From positions 2,068,501 to 2,132,500 of the forward strand of contig NZ_WOXS01000002.1 in assembly GCF_009852415.1 (NCBI RefSeq): a DNA stretch of 64,000 nt, read 5' to 3'. Both the position numbers and the translations under genes were made by a program. Source of the stretch: Streptomyces sp. Tu 3180. Lineage in GTDB: Bacteria; Actinomycetota; Actinomycetes; Streptomycetales; Streptomycetaceae. Position 1 is the first letter of the stretch; each line of letters begins with the position of its first letter. Below, piece by piece: positions 8,902-18,700 of this stretch. The notes under the pieces are model-generated. The model did not search any database, was not told where the DNA came from, and saw only the letters and a program-made list of their open reading frames with translations.

Positions 8902-10029
8902 TCACATGAGGGGGGTGAGGAAGCGCCGCAGGCCCTCCTCGTAGGTGTGCGGGTCGGCGTTCCACATCGCCGCGTGGGAAGCGCCCCTGACCGTGTGCAG
9001 CGTGACGGTGTTGGGGTGGGCGGCGGCGAGGCGGCGGGAGAAGCGCCAGGGGGCCACCGTGTCGTCGGGGCCGTGGAAGATCCGGGTGGGAACGCTGATC
9101 CGGCCCAGGTGGACGGCGCCGGGACCGCGGTCGCCGTACAGGCCCGTGCGCCCCTGCGCGGCGCGGACCGCGAGCGGCAGCAGCGCGCCGGGGGTGCGGT
9201 GGGCCGCGGCGAGGGCGCGCAGCGTCGCGTCCCAGCTGAGCACCGGGGAGTCCAGGATCAGTCCGGCGACGCGTTCGCGCACCATGGAGCGCGCGGCGGC
9301 GCGCAGCGCCATGGTCGCGCCGGTGGACCAGCCGTACAGGACCACCTGCCGGGCTCCGGCGGCCACCGCGTGGTGCAGCGCCACGTCGAGGTCGTGCCAC
9401 TCGGCCTCGCCGAGGTGGTTGAGGCCGTCCGGGGGACGCGGGGCGTCCGGGTCGCCCCGGTAGGCGAGGGCGAGCACCGGGAAGCGGTGGCGGTGCAGGA
9501 ACTCCATCACGTTCAGGGTGTGTTCCCGGGTGGTGCCGAGGCCGTGCACCGCCAGCACCCAGGTGTCCCGGGCGCCCGGCACGAACCACGCGGGAAGCGG
9601 GCCGAGGTCGCCGGGGATCTCGAGGTCGGTGTGGTCCAGACCGAGGGCGGTGCCGGGGTCGCCGACGTGGATGTTCGGGGTGAGCCACACGCGGTCGCCG
9701 GGCTCCAGGGTGCCGCGCGTGACGCGTTCCAGGCGGCGCACCACGGAGTCGGCGGATTCGGAGGTGCCGGCCAGCACGGGCCCGACGACCGCGTGGCAGT
9801 CCTCACCGGCGAGACCGTAGCGGCCGGGCCGCAGCGCGGCGAGGTCCCGGGTGAGGCTGACCTGGCCCGCGGCGGTGCCGTGGACGGTGAGCCGGGGTTC
9901 GGTGGGCAGGGGACCGCCCGGCGGCACCTTGAGGGCGGCGTCGCTGGCGAGCCGGCCGGCGGCCACGGCGGCGGCGCCGGCCCCTATCACGGCGGTGACG
10001 GCGGCGGCCGTCGCTCTGGCAGTGCGCAC
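8902..10029 (-). CDS. Alpha/beta hydrolase, membrane-anchored or exported
   Basis: A 375-residue protein. Its N-terminal segment TAAAVTAVIGAGAAAVAAGR is a likely membrane anchor or signal. The alpha/beta hydrolase fold follows, with nucleophile elbow GWSTGATMALRAAA (Ser near residue 240), an acid in HGPDDTVAP and a His in RGASHAAMWN. The usual strand before the oxyanion site is seen as VLAVHGLGTTREHTL. The GTG at 10029 is the most likely start because it puts the hydrophobic segment at the N-terminus; its ribosome site is weak. The substrate is unknown. Confidence 0.8.
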   Translation of the reverse strand: MRTARATAAAVTAVIGAGAAAVAAGRLASDAALKVPPGGPLPTEPRLTVHGTAAGQVSLTRDLAALRPGRYGLAGEDCHAVVGPVLAGTSESADSVVRRLERVTRGTLEPGDRVWLTPNIHVGDPGTALGLDHTDLEIPGDLGPLPAWFVPGARDTWVLAVHGLGTTREHTLNVMEFLHRHRFPVLALAYRGDPDAPRPPDGLNHLGEAEWHDLDVALHHAVAAGARQVVLYGWSTGATMALRAAARSMVRERVAGLILDSPVLSWDATLRALAAAHRTPGALLPLAVRAAQGRTGLYGDRGPGAVHLGRISVPTRIFHGPDDTVAPWRFSRRLAAAHPNTVTLHTVRGASHAAMWNADPHTYEEGLRRFLTPLM

Positions 10030-10120
10030 GAGACCAGTGTCCCGGCGGAAGCCGGGAGCGGCCAGTGGGCGGCACGGACGCGGGTGACGCGGGGCGCCCG
10101 GGGGCGCGCCCCGCGCCGGC

Positions 10121-10852
10121 TCACCCCCGTTGCCCGTACCCCCGCAGGCGCTCCCCCACCTCCGCCACCTGTTCCGGCGAGAGCAGGTTCGGGGACAGGC
10201 CCGGGACCGACGAGGCGGTGAGCCAGACGCGGCACATCCACTCCAGCTGGGCCGTGCGGTCGTAGGCCTGGTCGAGGGTGGTGCCGTGGGTGACGGTGCC
10301 GTGGTTCTGCAGGAGGCAGCCGGTGCGGCCGTCGAGGGCGCGGAGCATGTTCCCGGCCAGCTCGTCCGTGCCGTACGTCGCATAGCGGGCGACCCGGACG
10401 GGGCCGCCCAGGGCCGCGGCCATGTAGTGGATCAGCGGCAGCTCGTCGACGAGCGTGGAGACGGCCGTGGCGTGCACGGCGTGCGTGTGCACGACGGCGC
10501 GCGCGCCGGTGGTCCGGTAGACGGCGAGGTGCAGGGGCAGCTCACTGGTCGGGACCAGTGAGCCGAGGACCTGCCGGCCGGCGAGGTCGACGCCGGTCAC
10601 GTCGTCCGGCGTCAGCCGGTCGTACGGCACTCCCGACGGCGTGACCAAGACGGTCTCGCCGACCCGGACCGAGACGTTGCCGGAGGTGCCGACGACGAGT
10701 CCGTCGGAGACGGTCCGGCGCGCGGTCCCGACGAGTTCCGCCCAGGCCCGCGCCTCCTCGTCGCGCACACGGCGTCCCCGCACCTCCCCCGCGTCCCGGG
10801 CACGTCCCCCGGCGCCCCCCGCTTCCCGTCCGTCCCGCCGTCGCTCAGCCAT
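10121..10852 (-). CDS. Class II aldolase/adducin family protein
   Basis: A 243-residue protein of the zinc class II aldolase family, which includes L-fuculose-phosphate aldolase and L-ribulose-5-phosphate 4-epimerase. The zinc ligands HTH appear in RAVVHTHAVHATAV, and a third His in LLQNHGTVTHG. The conserved Glu lies in TSELPLHLAVYR, and the phosphate-binding start in VVGTSGNVSVRV. The first 35 residues are Arg/Gly-rich and unlike the family, so the true start may be further in, near RDEEARAWAELVG. The substrate cannot be read from the context. Confidence 0.8.
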   Translation of the reverse strand: MAERRRDGREAGGAGGRARDAGEVRGRRVRDEEARAWAELVGTARRTVSDGLVVGTSGNVSVRVGETVLVTPSGVPYDRLTPDDVTGVDLAGRQVLGSLVPTSELPLHLAVYRTTGARAVVHTHAVHATAVSTLVDELPLIHYMAAALGGPVRVARYATYGTDELAGNMLRALDGRTGCLLQNHGTVTHGTTLDQAYDRTAQLEWMCRVWLTASSVPGLSPNLLSPEQVAEVGERLRGYGQRG

Positions 10853-11350
10853 GCCGCGATCCTGTCAGCCGGCCCGCCGGTGTGCCGCGCGGCCGGGGCA
10901 CCGCAGGCCGGAATCCGACCCTTCGTAACGGTGCACACCGGCACACGTCACCCTTCGTCCGCTCCCGGCCGGAGATCGTGCGGAACACCCGCACCGGCGG
11001 CAGCCGCGCCTTCGCGCGGCATCACGCCCCGCGGATCGCCCGCTACGACGCGTGGGACACGGAGGCGCCGCCGGCCGGCCGTCCCGGACCTCCCGGCCGC
11101 GCGCCGACGGGGGAACGCTTCCGCGTGACCAGGATCTCTCCAGCGGCTCCCCCGACCGGCCGAGGGCGTTCGCCGGGGGTGAACAGCCGCCCGGTGCGGG
11201 GCCGGTCGCGCACCGGGCCGCCGGCTCCGCCATGCGGCGGAGCGACCGAACCCTCTTACGGTCACCACGATGCCCATCCCAGTTCATCTTCCGTTCACCC
11301 TGGTTACTTACGTTCGACCAGCCAATGACCTCGAACGAATGCCTGGGTAA
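10853..11350. other. Divergent intergenic region between the aldolase and pit genes
   Basis: About 500 bp with no ORF that I trust. The last 70 bp before pit are AT-richer and hold two regular 11-bp direct repeats of PHO-box type (11282-11303), and an inverted repeat CGTTCGA/TCGAACG (11311-11317 and 11331-11337). The rest is GC-rich and unremarkable. Confidence 0.6.
11282..11314 (+). promoter_or_regulatory. PHO-box-like direct repeats upstream of pit
   Basis: GTTCATCTTCC (11282-11292) and GTTCACCCTGG (11293-11303) are adjacent 11-bp units; a degenerate third unit TTACTTACGTT follows. PhoP in Streptomyces binds direct repeats of 11 nt with a conserved GTTCACC-type core. The two units match this core at 6-7 of 7 positions and lie about 50-70 bp before a phosphate transporter gene. 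Confidence 0.55.
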
Positions 11351-12574
11351 ATGGAAAGCTTCTCGCTGATCCTCGCGATTGTGGTGGTGACCGCACTCGC
11401 GTTCGATTTCACGAACGGTTTCCACGACACCGCGAACGCGATGGCGACGACCATTTCGACCGGTGCGCTGAGGCCCAAGGTCGCGGTGGCCATGTCCGCC
11501 GTGCTGAACCTTGTCGGCGCTTTTCTGTCGGTGGAGGTCGCCAACACGATCTCCAAGGGTCTCGTCGACGAGACCGGCATCCGCCCCGAGGTCATCTTCG
11601 CCGCCCTGGTCGGCGCGATCCTCTGGAACCTCCTCACCTGGCTGGTCGGCCTGCCGTCCAGCTCCTCGCACGCCCTCATGGGCGGCCTGATCGGCGCCAC
11701 CGTCGCCTCCGCCGGTCTCGGCGCGGTGCACGGCGACGTCCTGGTCACCAAGGTGCTGATCCCCGCGATCGCCGCCCCGCTGGTGGCCGGCATCGCCGCG
11801 ATGCTCGCGACCCGGCTGACCTACCGCCTGGGCCGGAAGGCCGAGGCCAACGCCTCCGCGAAGGGCTACCGCGCCGGGCAGATCGCCTCCGCCGGCCTGG
11901 TCTCCCTGGCCCACGGCACCAACGACGCCCAGAAGACGATGGGCATCATCACCCTCGCTCTGGTCGCCGGCGGCACCCTCGCCCCGGACTCCGACCCTCC
12001 CCTGTGGGTCATCCTCTCCGCGGGCGTCGCCATCGCGCTCGGCACCTACCTCGGCGGCTGGCGCATCATCCGCACCATGGGCAAGGGCCTGACCGACCTC
12101 CAGCCGCAGCAGGGCTTCGCCGCCCAGACCAGCGCCGCGACGGTCATCCTGGCCTCCTCCCACCTCGGCTTCTCGCTGTCCACCACGCACTCCGTCTCCG
12201 GTTCGGTGATGGGCGCGGGCCTGGGCCGCAAGGGCGGTGTCGTCCGCTGGTCGACGGCCACCCGGATGTTCGTGGCCTGGGGCCTGACGCTGCCGGCGGC
12301 GGCCTTCGTCGCGGCGCTCGCCGAGTGGGTCTGCGGCTTCGGTGACTGGGGCACCGCCCTCGTGGCCGTCTTCCTGGTCGCCTCCAGCGCGGCGATCTGG
12401 AAGATCTCCCGGCGCGAGGTCGTCGACCACACCAACGTCAACGACCACGACGTGCCCGGCGAGGAGCCGTCCGGCGTGGTGACCCAGGCGATGGCCGCCG
12501 TGACCCCGCCCCCGGCCGGCACCCTGGCCGAGGACCTCTCGGCCGTCGACCCGCCGGCCAAGACGACCGTCTGA
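11351..12574 (+). CDS. pit: Inorganic phosphate transporter, PiT family
   Basis: A 407-residue membrane protein of the PiT family, which imports phosphate (as metal-phosphate) by proton symport. The two family signatures are present: FDFTNGFHDTANAMATTIST near residue 20 and SLAHGTNDAQKTMG near residue 190. About ten hydrophobic segments fit the family. The C-terminus has a hydrophilic tail. There is no clear Shine-Dalgarno site before the ATG (GGGTAA abuts it). A 73-residue membrane protein follows after 31 bp, and a strong hairpin ends the unit. From memory the S. coelicolor counterpart is one of two Pit genes (pitH1/pitH2). Confidence 0.92.
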   Translation: MESFSLILAIVVVTALAFDFTNGFHDTANAMATTISTGALRPKVAVAMSAVLNLVGAFLSVEVANTISKGLVDETGIRPEVIFAALVGAILWNLLTWLVGLPSSSSHALMGGLIGATVASAGLGAVHGDVLVTKVLIPAIAAPLVAGIAAMLATRLTYRLGRKAEANASAKGYRAGQIASAGLVSLAHGTNDAQKTMGIITLALVAGGTLAPDSDPPLWVILSAGVAIALGTYLGGWRIIRTMGKGLTDLQPQQGFAAQTSAATVILASSHLGFSLSTTHSVSGSVMGAGLGRKGGVVRWSTATRMFVAWGLTLPAAAFVAALAEWVCGFGDWGTALVAVFLVASSAAIWKISRREVVDHTNVNDHDVPGEEPSGVVTQAMAAVTPPPAGTLAEDLSAVDPPAKTTV

Positions 12575-12605
12575 CCGCGACCCGGCACGAAGGAAGAAGA
12601 GCACC

Positions 12606-12827
12606 ATGAAGATCGACTGGGCGGCCCTCGGTTCCGTCTTCGGCGTCAGCCTCGTGGTCACCGTGGCCCTGGTGGGCCTGTTCACCCTCGGCATCACCGG
12701 CCTGTCCCGCCGCGAGCGGGCCGCCGCCCAGGGCCAGTCCGCGGCCCTGGCGGTCACCGGCGCCTACGCCTGCTTCGCGGCGTGCACGGCGGCGGTGGGG
12801 TACGGGATCTACCTGATCATGGCCTGA
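12606..12827 (+). CDS. Small two-span membrane protein downstream of pit
   Basis: A 73-residue protein with two membrane spans, about residues 9-31 and 45-70, separated by a short basic loop TGLSRRERAAAQ. A good site (GAAGGAAGA) precedes the ATG. It is co-directional with pit and lies 31 bp after it, before a shared terminator, so it probably works with or next to the transporter. PiT genes are more often paired with a DUF47/PhoU-like gene, which is not seen here. The function is unknown. Confidence 0.75.
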   Translation: MKIDWAALGSVFGVSLVVTVALVGLFTLGITGLSRRERAAAQGQSAALAVTGAYACFAACTAAVGYGIYLIMA

Positions 12828-12848
12828 CCACGGGCCGTCTCCGTCCGG

Positions 12849-12883
12849 CGGGCGGTGCGGGAGCCTCGGCCCCGCACCGCCCG
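12849..12883 (+). terminator. Strong terminator hairpin of the pit operon
   Basis: CGGGCGGTGCGGG (12849-12861) and CCCGCACCGCCCG (12871-12883) form a perfect 13-bp stem with a 9-base loop, 22 bases after the last gene of the unit. Confidence 0.75.
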
Positions 12884-13019
12884 TTCGCGTTCCCCGGGCC
12901 CGCCCCCGTTCCCCGGGACCGCCGGCCTTCCCGGGCCCGCCCGCCGTTCCCCCACCGGCGCCCCTCTGTGGGCCTCAGCACACTTCAGCCTCGCAGGTCA
13001 ACGGCAAGTTGACGGCCCT

Positions 13020-13150
13020 TCCGCGCCCGTGGTGGACTGCCTCAGCCAATACGGCGGCAGGAGAGGAAGCCGGTGCGAGTCCGGCGCGGTCCCGCCACTG
13101 TCACCGGGGTGAACCACCCCGGGAGCCAGGAACTCTCACCGCCGGTCTCG
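13020..13150 (+). promoter_or_regulatory. Cobalamin (B12) riboswitch upstream of cobD
   Basis: The B12 box is recognisable: AGGAAGCCGGTGCGAGTCC followed by GGCGCGGTCCCGCCACTGT (13064-13101). After it comes a stable hairpin (13104-13111 with 13115-13122) and the conserved GAGCCAGGAACTCT (13123-13136). These are the consensus elements of the cobalamin riboswitch, which binds adenosylcobalamin and represses biosynthesis genes. It sits about 125 bp before cobD, the first gene of the cobalamin run. The outer limits are approximate. A GTCAAC/GTTGAC hairpin (about 12997-13016) lies just upstream. Confidence 0.88.
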
Positions 13151-13191
13151 TCGAGCCAGGGCGCGGACACCCTGAGTGAGGACATATCGCC

Positions 13192-13272
13192 ATGCGCGGC
13201 TGCCTGTTGAGGTCGATCAGCGACGCCCCGCCCCGCTCCGGGGCCGCGTCCTCCGGATCCTCGGCCGGCTGA
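13192..13272 (+). CDS. Candidate leader peptide between the riboswitch and cobD
   Basis: An ATG at 13192, with GTGAGGAC about ten bases upstream, opens a 26-residue ORF starting MRGCLLRSISDAPP and ending GSSAG with TGA at 13270-13272, four bases before the cobD ATG. cobD itself has no Shine-Dalgarno site, and its frame is closed by a stop at 13208, so no longer cobD start exists. The short ORF may be the real target of the riboswitch, with cobD translated by coupling. It could also be chance; only the position supports it. Confidence 0.35.
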   Translation: MRGCLLRSISDAPPRSGAASSGSSAG

Positions 13273-13276
13273 ACCC

Positions 13277-14242
13277 ATGGGTGCCGATCGCGTGTTCGCG
13301 TACGGCGCCGCCGCCGGCCTCCTCGGCGACCTGCTGCTCGGCGATCCCCGCCGTGGGCATCCGGTCGCCGCTTTCGGGCGGGCCGCGGCCGCCGTGGAAC
13401 GGGTGCTGTGGCGGGACGACCGGGGCCGGGGCGCGGTGCACACCGCCGTGTGCGTCGGCGGGACGGTCGCGCTGGGAACCCTGGCCGCCCGCTGCGTGCG
13501 CTCCTCCCCCGCCGCCTCCGTCGTCCTGACCGGCGTCGCCACCTGGGCCGTCGTCGGCGGGACCTCGCTGGCCCGTGAGGCCCGCACCATCGGGCGGGCG
13601 CTGGAGGCCGGGGACGTCGAGGCGGCGCGGGCGCGGCTGCCGCACCTGTGCGGCCGGGACCCGCAGGCGCTGGACGCCGACGGGATCGCCCGCGCGGTGG
13701 TGGAGTCCGTCGCCGAGAACACCTCCGACGCCGTGGTGGGCGCGCTGGTGTGGGGGGCCGTCGCCGGGGTGCCGGGCCTGCTCGGTTTCCGCGCCGTCAA
13801 CACGCTGGACGCGATGGTCGGCCACAAGTCCCCCCGCTACCGCCGCTACGGCTGGGCCTCCGCCCGGCTCGACGACGTCGCCGGGTGGCCGGGGGCGCGG
13901 CTGACCGCCGTGCTCGCCGCGCTCGCCGGACCGGATCCGCGGGGCGCCGTCCGGGCGTGGCGCGCCGATGCCGCCGGCCATCCGAGCCCCAACGCCGGGC
14001 CCGTGGAGGCGTCGTTCGCGGGCGCGCTCGGCGTGCGCCTCGGCGGGACGCTCTCCTACGGCGGGCGGGTCGAGCACCGGCCCGTCCTCAACGGCGGCGG
14101 CCGTGCCGTGGCCGTGTCCGACATCGACCGGGCGGTGCGGCTCTCGCGGCGGGTCGGCTGGCTCGCGCTCGGGGCCGGCGCCGCGGCGCGGCTCGTCGTG
14201 ACGGGGCGTGCGAAGAGGCGTACGAAGGGACGTGCAGCGTGA
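13277..14242 (+). CDS. cobD: Adenosylcobinamide-phosphate synthase (CobD/CbiB)
   Basis: A 321-residue integral membrane protein of the CobD/CbiB family, which attaches aminopropanol (or its phosphate) to adenosylcobyric acid. Family motifs include [17 protein letters not shown] near the N-terminus, [20 protein letters not shown] in the middle, [19 protein letters not shown] and later [20 protein letters not shown]. The start is the ATG at 13277, four bases after a short upstream ORF. The stop overlaps the cobQ GTG. It is the first enzyme gene behind the riboswitch although it acts late in the pathway. Confidence 0.92.
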   Translation: MGADRVFAYGAAAGLLGDLLLGDPRRGHPVAAFGRAAAAVERVLWRDDRGRGAVHTAVCVGGTVALGTLAARCVRSSPAASVVLTGVATWAVVGGTSLAREARTIGRALEAGDVEAARARLPHLCGRDPQALDADGIARAVVESVAENTSDAVVGALVWGAVAGVPGLLGFRAVNTLDAMVGHKSPRYRRYGWASARLDDVAGWPGARLTAVLAALAGPDPRGAVRAWRADAAGHPSPNAGPVEASFAGALGVRLGGTLSYGGRVEHRPVLNGGGRAVAVSDIDRAVRLSRRVGWLALGAGAAARLVVTGRAKRRTKGRAA

Positions 14243-15750
14243 GCGGTGGGGGTCTGCTGGTCGCCGGGACCACCTCGGACGCCGGCAAGAGCGTGGTGAC
14301 CGCCGGGATCTGCCGGTGGCTGGTGCGCCAGGGCGTCAAGGTCGCGCCGTTCAAGGCGCAGAACATGTCGCTGAACTCGTTCGTGACGCGGGAGGGCGCC
14401 GAGATCGGGCGGGCGCAGGCGATGCAGGCGCAGGCCTGCCGGGTGGAGCCGACCGCGCTGATGAACCCGGTGCTGCTCAAGCCGGGCGGGGAGCAGAGCA
14501 GCCAGGTGGTGCTGCTGGGCAGGCCGGTCGGCGAGCTGAGCGCACGCGGGTACCACGGCGGGCGGCAGCAGCGGCTCCTGGGCACGGTGCTGGACTGTCT
14601 GGAGCAGTTGCGGGGCACGTATGACGCGGTGATCTGTGAGGGGGCCGGCAGCCCGGCCGAGATCAACCTGCGGCGCACGGACATCGTGAACATGGGGATC
14701 GCCCGGGGCGCCGGGCTGCCCGTCCTCGTCGTCGGCGACATCGACCGCGGCGGCGTCTTCGCGTCCTTCTTCGGCACCGTCGCCCTGCTCTCCCGTGAGG
14801 ACCAGGAACTGGTCGCCGGGTTCCTGGTGAACAAGTTCCGGGGCGACGTGTCGCTGCTGGAACCGGGGCTGGAGATGCTGCGCGGTCTGACCGGGCGGCG
14901 GACGTACGGCGTGCTGCCCTTCCGGCACGGGCTCGGCATCGACGAGGAGGACGGGCTGCGCGTCTCTCTGCGCGGTGCCGTGCGGGAGTCGGTGGTGGCC
15001 GCGCCGGTCGGCGAGGACGTGCTGCGGGTCGCGGTGTGCGCGGTGCCGCTGATGTCCAACTTCACGGACGTGGACGCGCTGGCCGCCGAACCGGGTGTCG
15101 TGGTGCGGTTCGTGGACCGGCCCGAGGAACTGGCCGACGCCGACCTCGTGGTCGTGCCGGGGACGCGCGGCACCGTGCGGGCGCTGCAGTGGCTGCGGGA
15201 GCGCGGGCTCGCGGACGCACTGGGGCGGCGGGCGGCCGAGGGGCGGCCCGTGCTCGGGATCTGCGGCGGCTTCCAGGTCCTCGGCGAGCTCATCGAGGAC
15301 GACGTCGAGAGCCGCCTCGGCCGCGTCGACGGGCTCGGCGTGCTGCCCGTGCGGGTGCGGTTCGCGCGGGAGAAGACCCTCACGCGTCCGTCGGGCGAAG
15401 CCCTCGGGGAGCCCGTCGAGGGGTACGAGATCCATCACGGGGTCGCCGAGGTGCTGGGCGGGGACCCCTTCCTGGACGGCTGCCGGGTCGGACAGACCTG
15501 GGGCACGCACTGGCACGGCTCACTGGAGTCGGACGGTTTCCGGCGGGCCTTCCTGCGCGAGGTGGCCGCCGCCGCGGGGCGCCGCTTCGTGCCGGCCCCC
15601 GACACCTCCTTCGCCGCGCTGCGCGAGGAGCAGCTCGACCGGCTCGGCGATCTGATCGAACAGCACGCGGACACGGACGCGCTGTGGCGGCTCATCGAGT
15701 CCGGCGCGCCGCAAGGACTGCCTTTCATTCCACCGGGAGCGCCCGCATGA
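14239..15750 (+). CDS. cobQ: Cobyric acid synthase (CobQ/CbiP)
   Basis: A 503-residue enzyme that amidates four side chains of adenosylcobyrinate a,c-diamide using glutamine and ATP. The N-terminal ATPase domain shows [19 protein letters not shown] and the substrate segment [11 protein letters not shown]. The C-terminal glutaminase domain has Cys in [11 protein letters not shown] (about residue 341) and His in [11 protein letters not shown] (about 398). The start is the GTG at 14239, which overlaps the cobD stop (GTGA); longer in-frame starts lie inside cobD. Confidence 0.93.
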   Translation: MSGGGLLVAGTTSDAGKSVVTAGICRWLVRQGVKVAPFKAQNMSLNSFVTREGAEIGRAQAMQAQACRVEPTALMNPVLLKPGGEQSSQVVLLGRPVGELSARGYHGGRQQRLLGTVLDCLEQLRGTYDAVICEGAGSPAEINLRRTDIVNMGIARGAGLPVLVVGDIDRGGVFASFFGTVALLSREDQELVAGFLVNKFRGDVSLLEPGLEMLRGLTGRRTYGVLPFRHGLGIDEEDGLRVSLRGAVRESVVAAPVGEDVLRVAVCAVPLMSNFTDVDALAAEPGVVVRFVDRPEELADADLVVVPGTRGTVRALQWLRERGLADALGRRAAEGRPVLGICGGFQVLGELIEDDVESRLGRVDGLGVLPVRVRFAREKTLTRPSGEALGEPVEGYEIHHGVAEVLGGDPFLDGCRVGQTWGTHWHGSLESDGFRRAFLREVAAAAGRRFVPAPDTSFAALREEQLDRLGDLIEQHADTDALWRLIESGAPQGLPFIPPGAPA

Positions 15751-18700
15751 GCACAGTGTTGTTGTTGTCGACCGCCGACACGGACCTGCTGGCGGCCCGT
15801 GCCTCCGGCGCCTCCTACCGGATCGGCAACCCGACCCGCGTGGACGTGGCGGCCGAGCTGCCCGCGCTGCTCGACGGCGCGGACCTCGCCGTCGTACGGC
15901 TGCTGGGCGGCAGGCGCGCCTGGGAGGAGGGGCTCGCGGCGCTGAAGGCGTCCGGGGTCCCGACGGTGCTGCTCGGCGGGGAGGCCGTGCCGGACGCGGA
16001 GCTGATGGCCGAGTCGACGGTGCCGGCCGGTGTGGTGGCGGAGGCGCTGCGGTACCTCGTCGAGGGCGGCCCGGACAACCTCACCGAACTGGCCCGCTTC
16101 CTGTCGGACACGGTGCTGCTGACCGGCGAGGGGTTCGAACAGCCGCGCGGGATGCCGGAGTACGGCGTCCACGGCGACCGCGCCCTGGAACAGGGCCGCC
16201 CGACCGTCGGCGTGCTCTTCTACCGCGCCCACGAACTGAGCGGCAACACCGCCTTCGTGGACACGCTGTGCGACGCGATCGAGGCCCGGGGCGCCAACGC
16301 CCTCCCCGTGTACTGCGGTTCGCTGCGCGGCGCCGACCCGGGGCTCTACGCGCTGCTGGCGAAGGCCGACGCCCTGGTCGCCACGGTGCTGGCGGCCGGC
16401 GGCACGCACGCCTCGCAGGCGTCGGCGGGCGGCGACGAGGAGGCCTGGGACATCGGGGCGCTGGCCGACCTGGACGTGCCGGTGCTGCAGGGGCTCTGCC
16501 TGACGTCGTCGCGCGCCGCCTGGGAGGAGTCCGACGCCGCCCTGTCCCCCATGGACGCGGCGATGCAGGTCGCCATCCCGGAGTTCGACGGGCGGCTGAT
16601 CACGGTCCCGTTCTCCTTCAAGGAGCAGGGCCCGGACGACGTCCCGGTGTACGTCGCCGACCCCGAGCGGGCCGCCCGGGTGGCCGGCATCGCCGTACGG
16701 CACGCGCGGCTGGGGCACAAGCCGAACGCGGACAAGAGGCTCGCGCTGGTCTTCACCGCGTACCCGACGAAGCACTCGCGCGTCGGCAACGCGGTGGGCC
16801 TGGACACGCCCGCGTCGGCGGTGCGGGTGCTGGACGCGCTGCGGGACGCCGGATACGGCGTCGACGGCTACCCCGACAACGGGGACGAGCTGATCCACCG
16901 GCTCATCGAGGCCGGCGGGCACGACGTCGAGTGGCTGACCGAGGAGCAGCTGGCCGCCGCGCCCGCGCGGGTGCCGCTGGCGGACTACCGGGCGTGGTTC
17001 GAGCAGCTCGACCCCGAGCTGCGGGACGCCATGCTGGAGGCGTGGGGCGAGCCGCCGGGCTCGCTGTACGTCGACGGCGAGGACATCGTGCTCGCGTCGC
17101 TGCGGTTCGGGAACGTCGTCGTCATGATCCAGCCGCCGCGCGGCTTCGGCGAGAACCCGATCGCCATCTACCACGACCCCGACATGCCGCCGTCCCACCA
17201 CTACATGGCGGCCTACCGGTGGCTGGAGAACAGCTTCGGCGCCGACGCGATCGTGCACATGGGCAAGCACGGCACGATGGAGTGGCTGCCGGGCAAGGGG
17301 CTGGGACTGTCGGGCGGCTGCGCGCCGGACGCGGTGCTCGGCGAACTGCCGCTGGTCTACCCGTTCATCGTCAACGATCCCGGCGAGGGCACCCAGGCCA
17401 AGCGGCGCGGGCACGCGACGGTGGTCGACCACCTGGTGCCGCCGATGGCCCGCGCCGACACCTACGGCGACCTCGCGAAGCTGGAGCAGCTGCTCGACGA
17501 GTACGCGCTGGTCTCCGACCTGGACCCGGCGAAGGCACCGGCGGTGCGCGCGCAGATCTGGACGCTGGTGAAGGCCGCCGAGCTCCACCACGACCTGCAC
17601 GTCGAGGACCAGCCGGACGACGACGACTTCGACGAGTTCGTCATGCACATCGACGGCTACCTGTGCGAGATCAAGGACGTGCAGATCAGGGACGGTCTGC
17701 ACATCCTCGGCGGCGGCCCGGTCGGCGAGCCGCGCGTGAACCTGGTGCTGGCGGTGCTGCGCGCCTCGCAGGTGTGGGGCGGGCAGGCGAACGCGCTGCC
17801 GGGCCTGCGGGCCGCGCTGGCCGCGCACTTCGGGCTGGTGGAGAAGGACCTGCTGGCCGAGCCGGGGGCGCCGGTGAAGGTGCCGGTGGAGCTGACGGAC
17901 CTGGTGGACGGCCCGGCACGCACCGGTGCCGACGCGATCGACCTGCTGGAGCAGTTGTGCCGGCGGCTCGCGGAGGGCATGGAGGAGCGCGGCTGGGCGG
18001 CGGCCGAGAGCGGCACTCTGGTGCGGGAGGTGCTGGGCACGGAGCTCCCGGAGGCGGTGGCCGTGCTGCGGTTCGCGTGCGACGAGGTCGTGCCCCGGCT
18101 GGCCCGGACGACCGACGAGATCGGGAACATCCTGCGGGCCCTGGACGGCGGTTACGTCCCGGCGGGCCCGTCGGGCTCGCCCACCCGCGGGCTGGTCAAC
18201 GTGCTGCCGACCGGGCGGAACTTCTACTCCGTCGACCCCAAGGCGATCCCGTCCCGGCTGAGCTGGGAGGTCGGGCAGTCGCTCGCCGACTCGCTGGTCC
18301 AGCGGTACCTGCAGGACACGGGCGAGTACCCGAGGTCCGTCGGCCTGACGGTGTGGGGCACGTCCGCGATGCGCACCCAGGGCGACGACATCGCCGAGAT
18401 CCTGGCACTGCTGGGCTGCCGTCCGGTGTGGGACGACGCCTCGCGCCGGGTGACCGGTTTCGAGGTGGTCCCGCCGGAGGAGCTGGGCCGGCCGCGCATC
18501 GACGTCACGGTCCGCATCTCCGGGTTCTTCCGGGACGCGTTCCCGCACGTGGTGGGGTTGATCGACGACGCGGTGCGGGCGGTGGCCGAGCTGGACGAGC
18601 CCGCCGAGGCCAACTATGTGCGGGCGCACGTCGACGAGGACACCGCCGGGCACGGTGACCGGCGCCGGGCCACCGCGCGCATCTTCGGCTCCAAGCCGGG

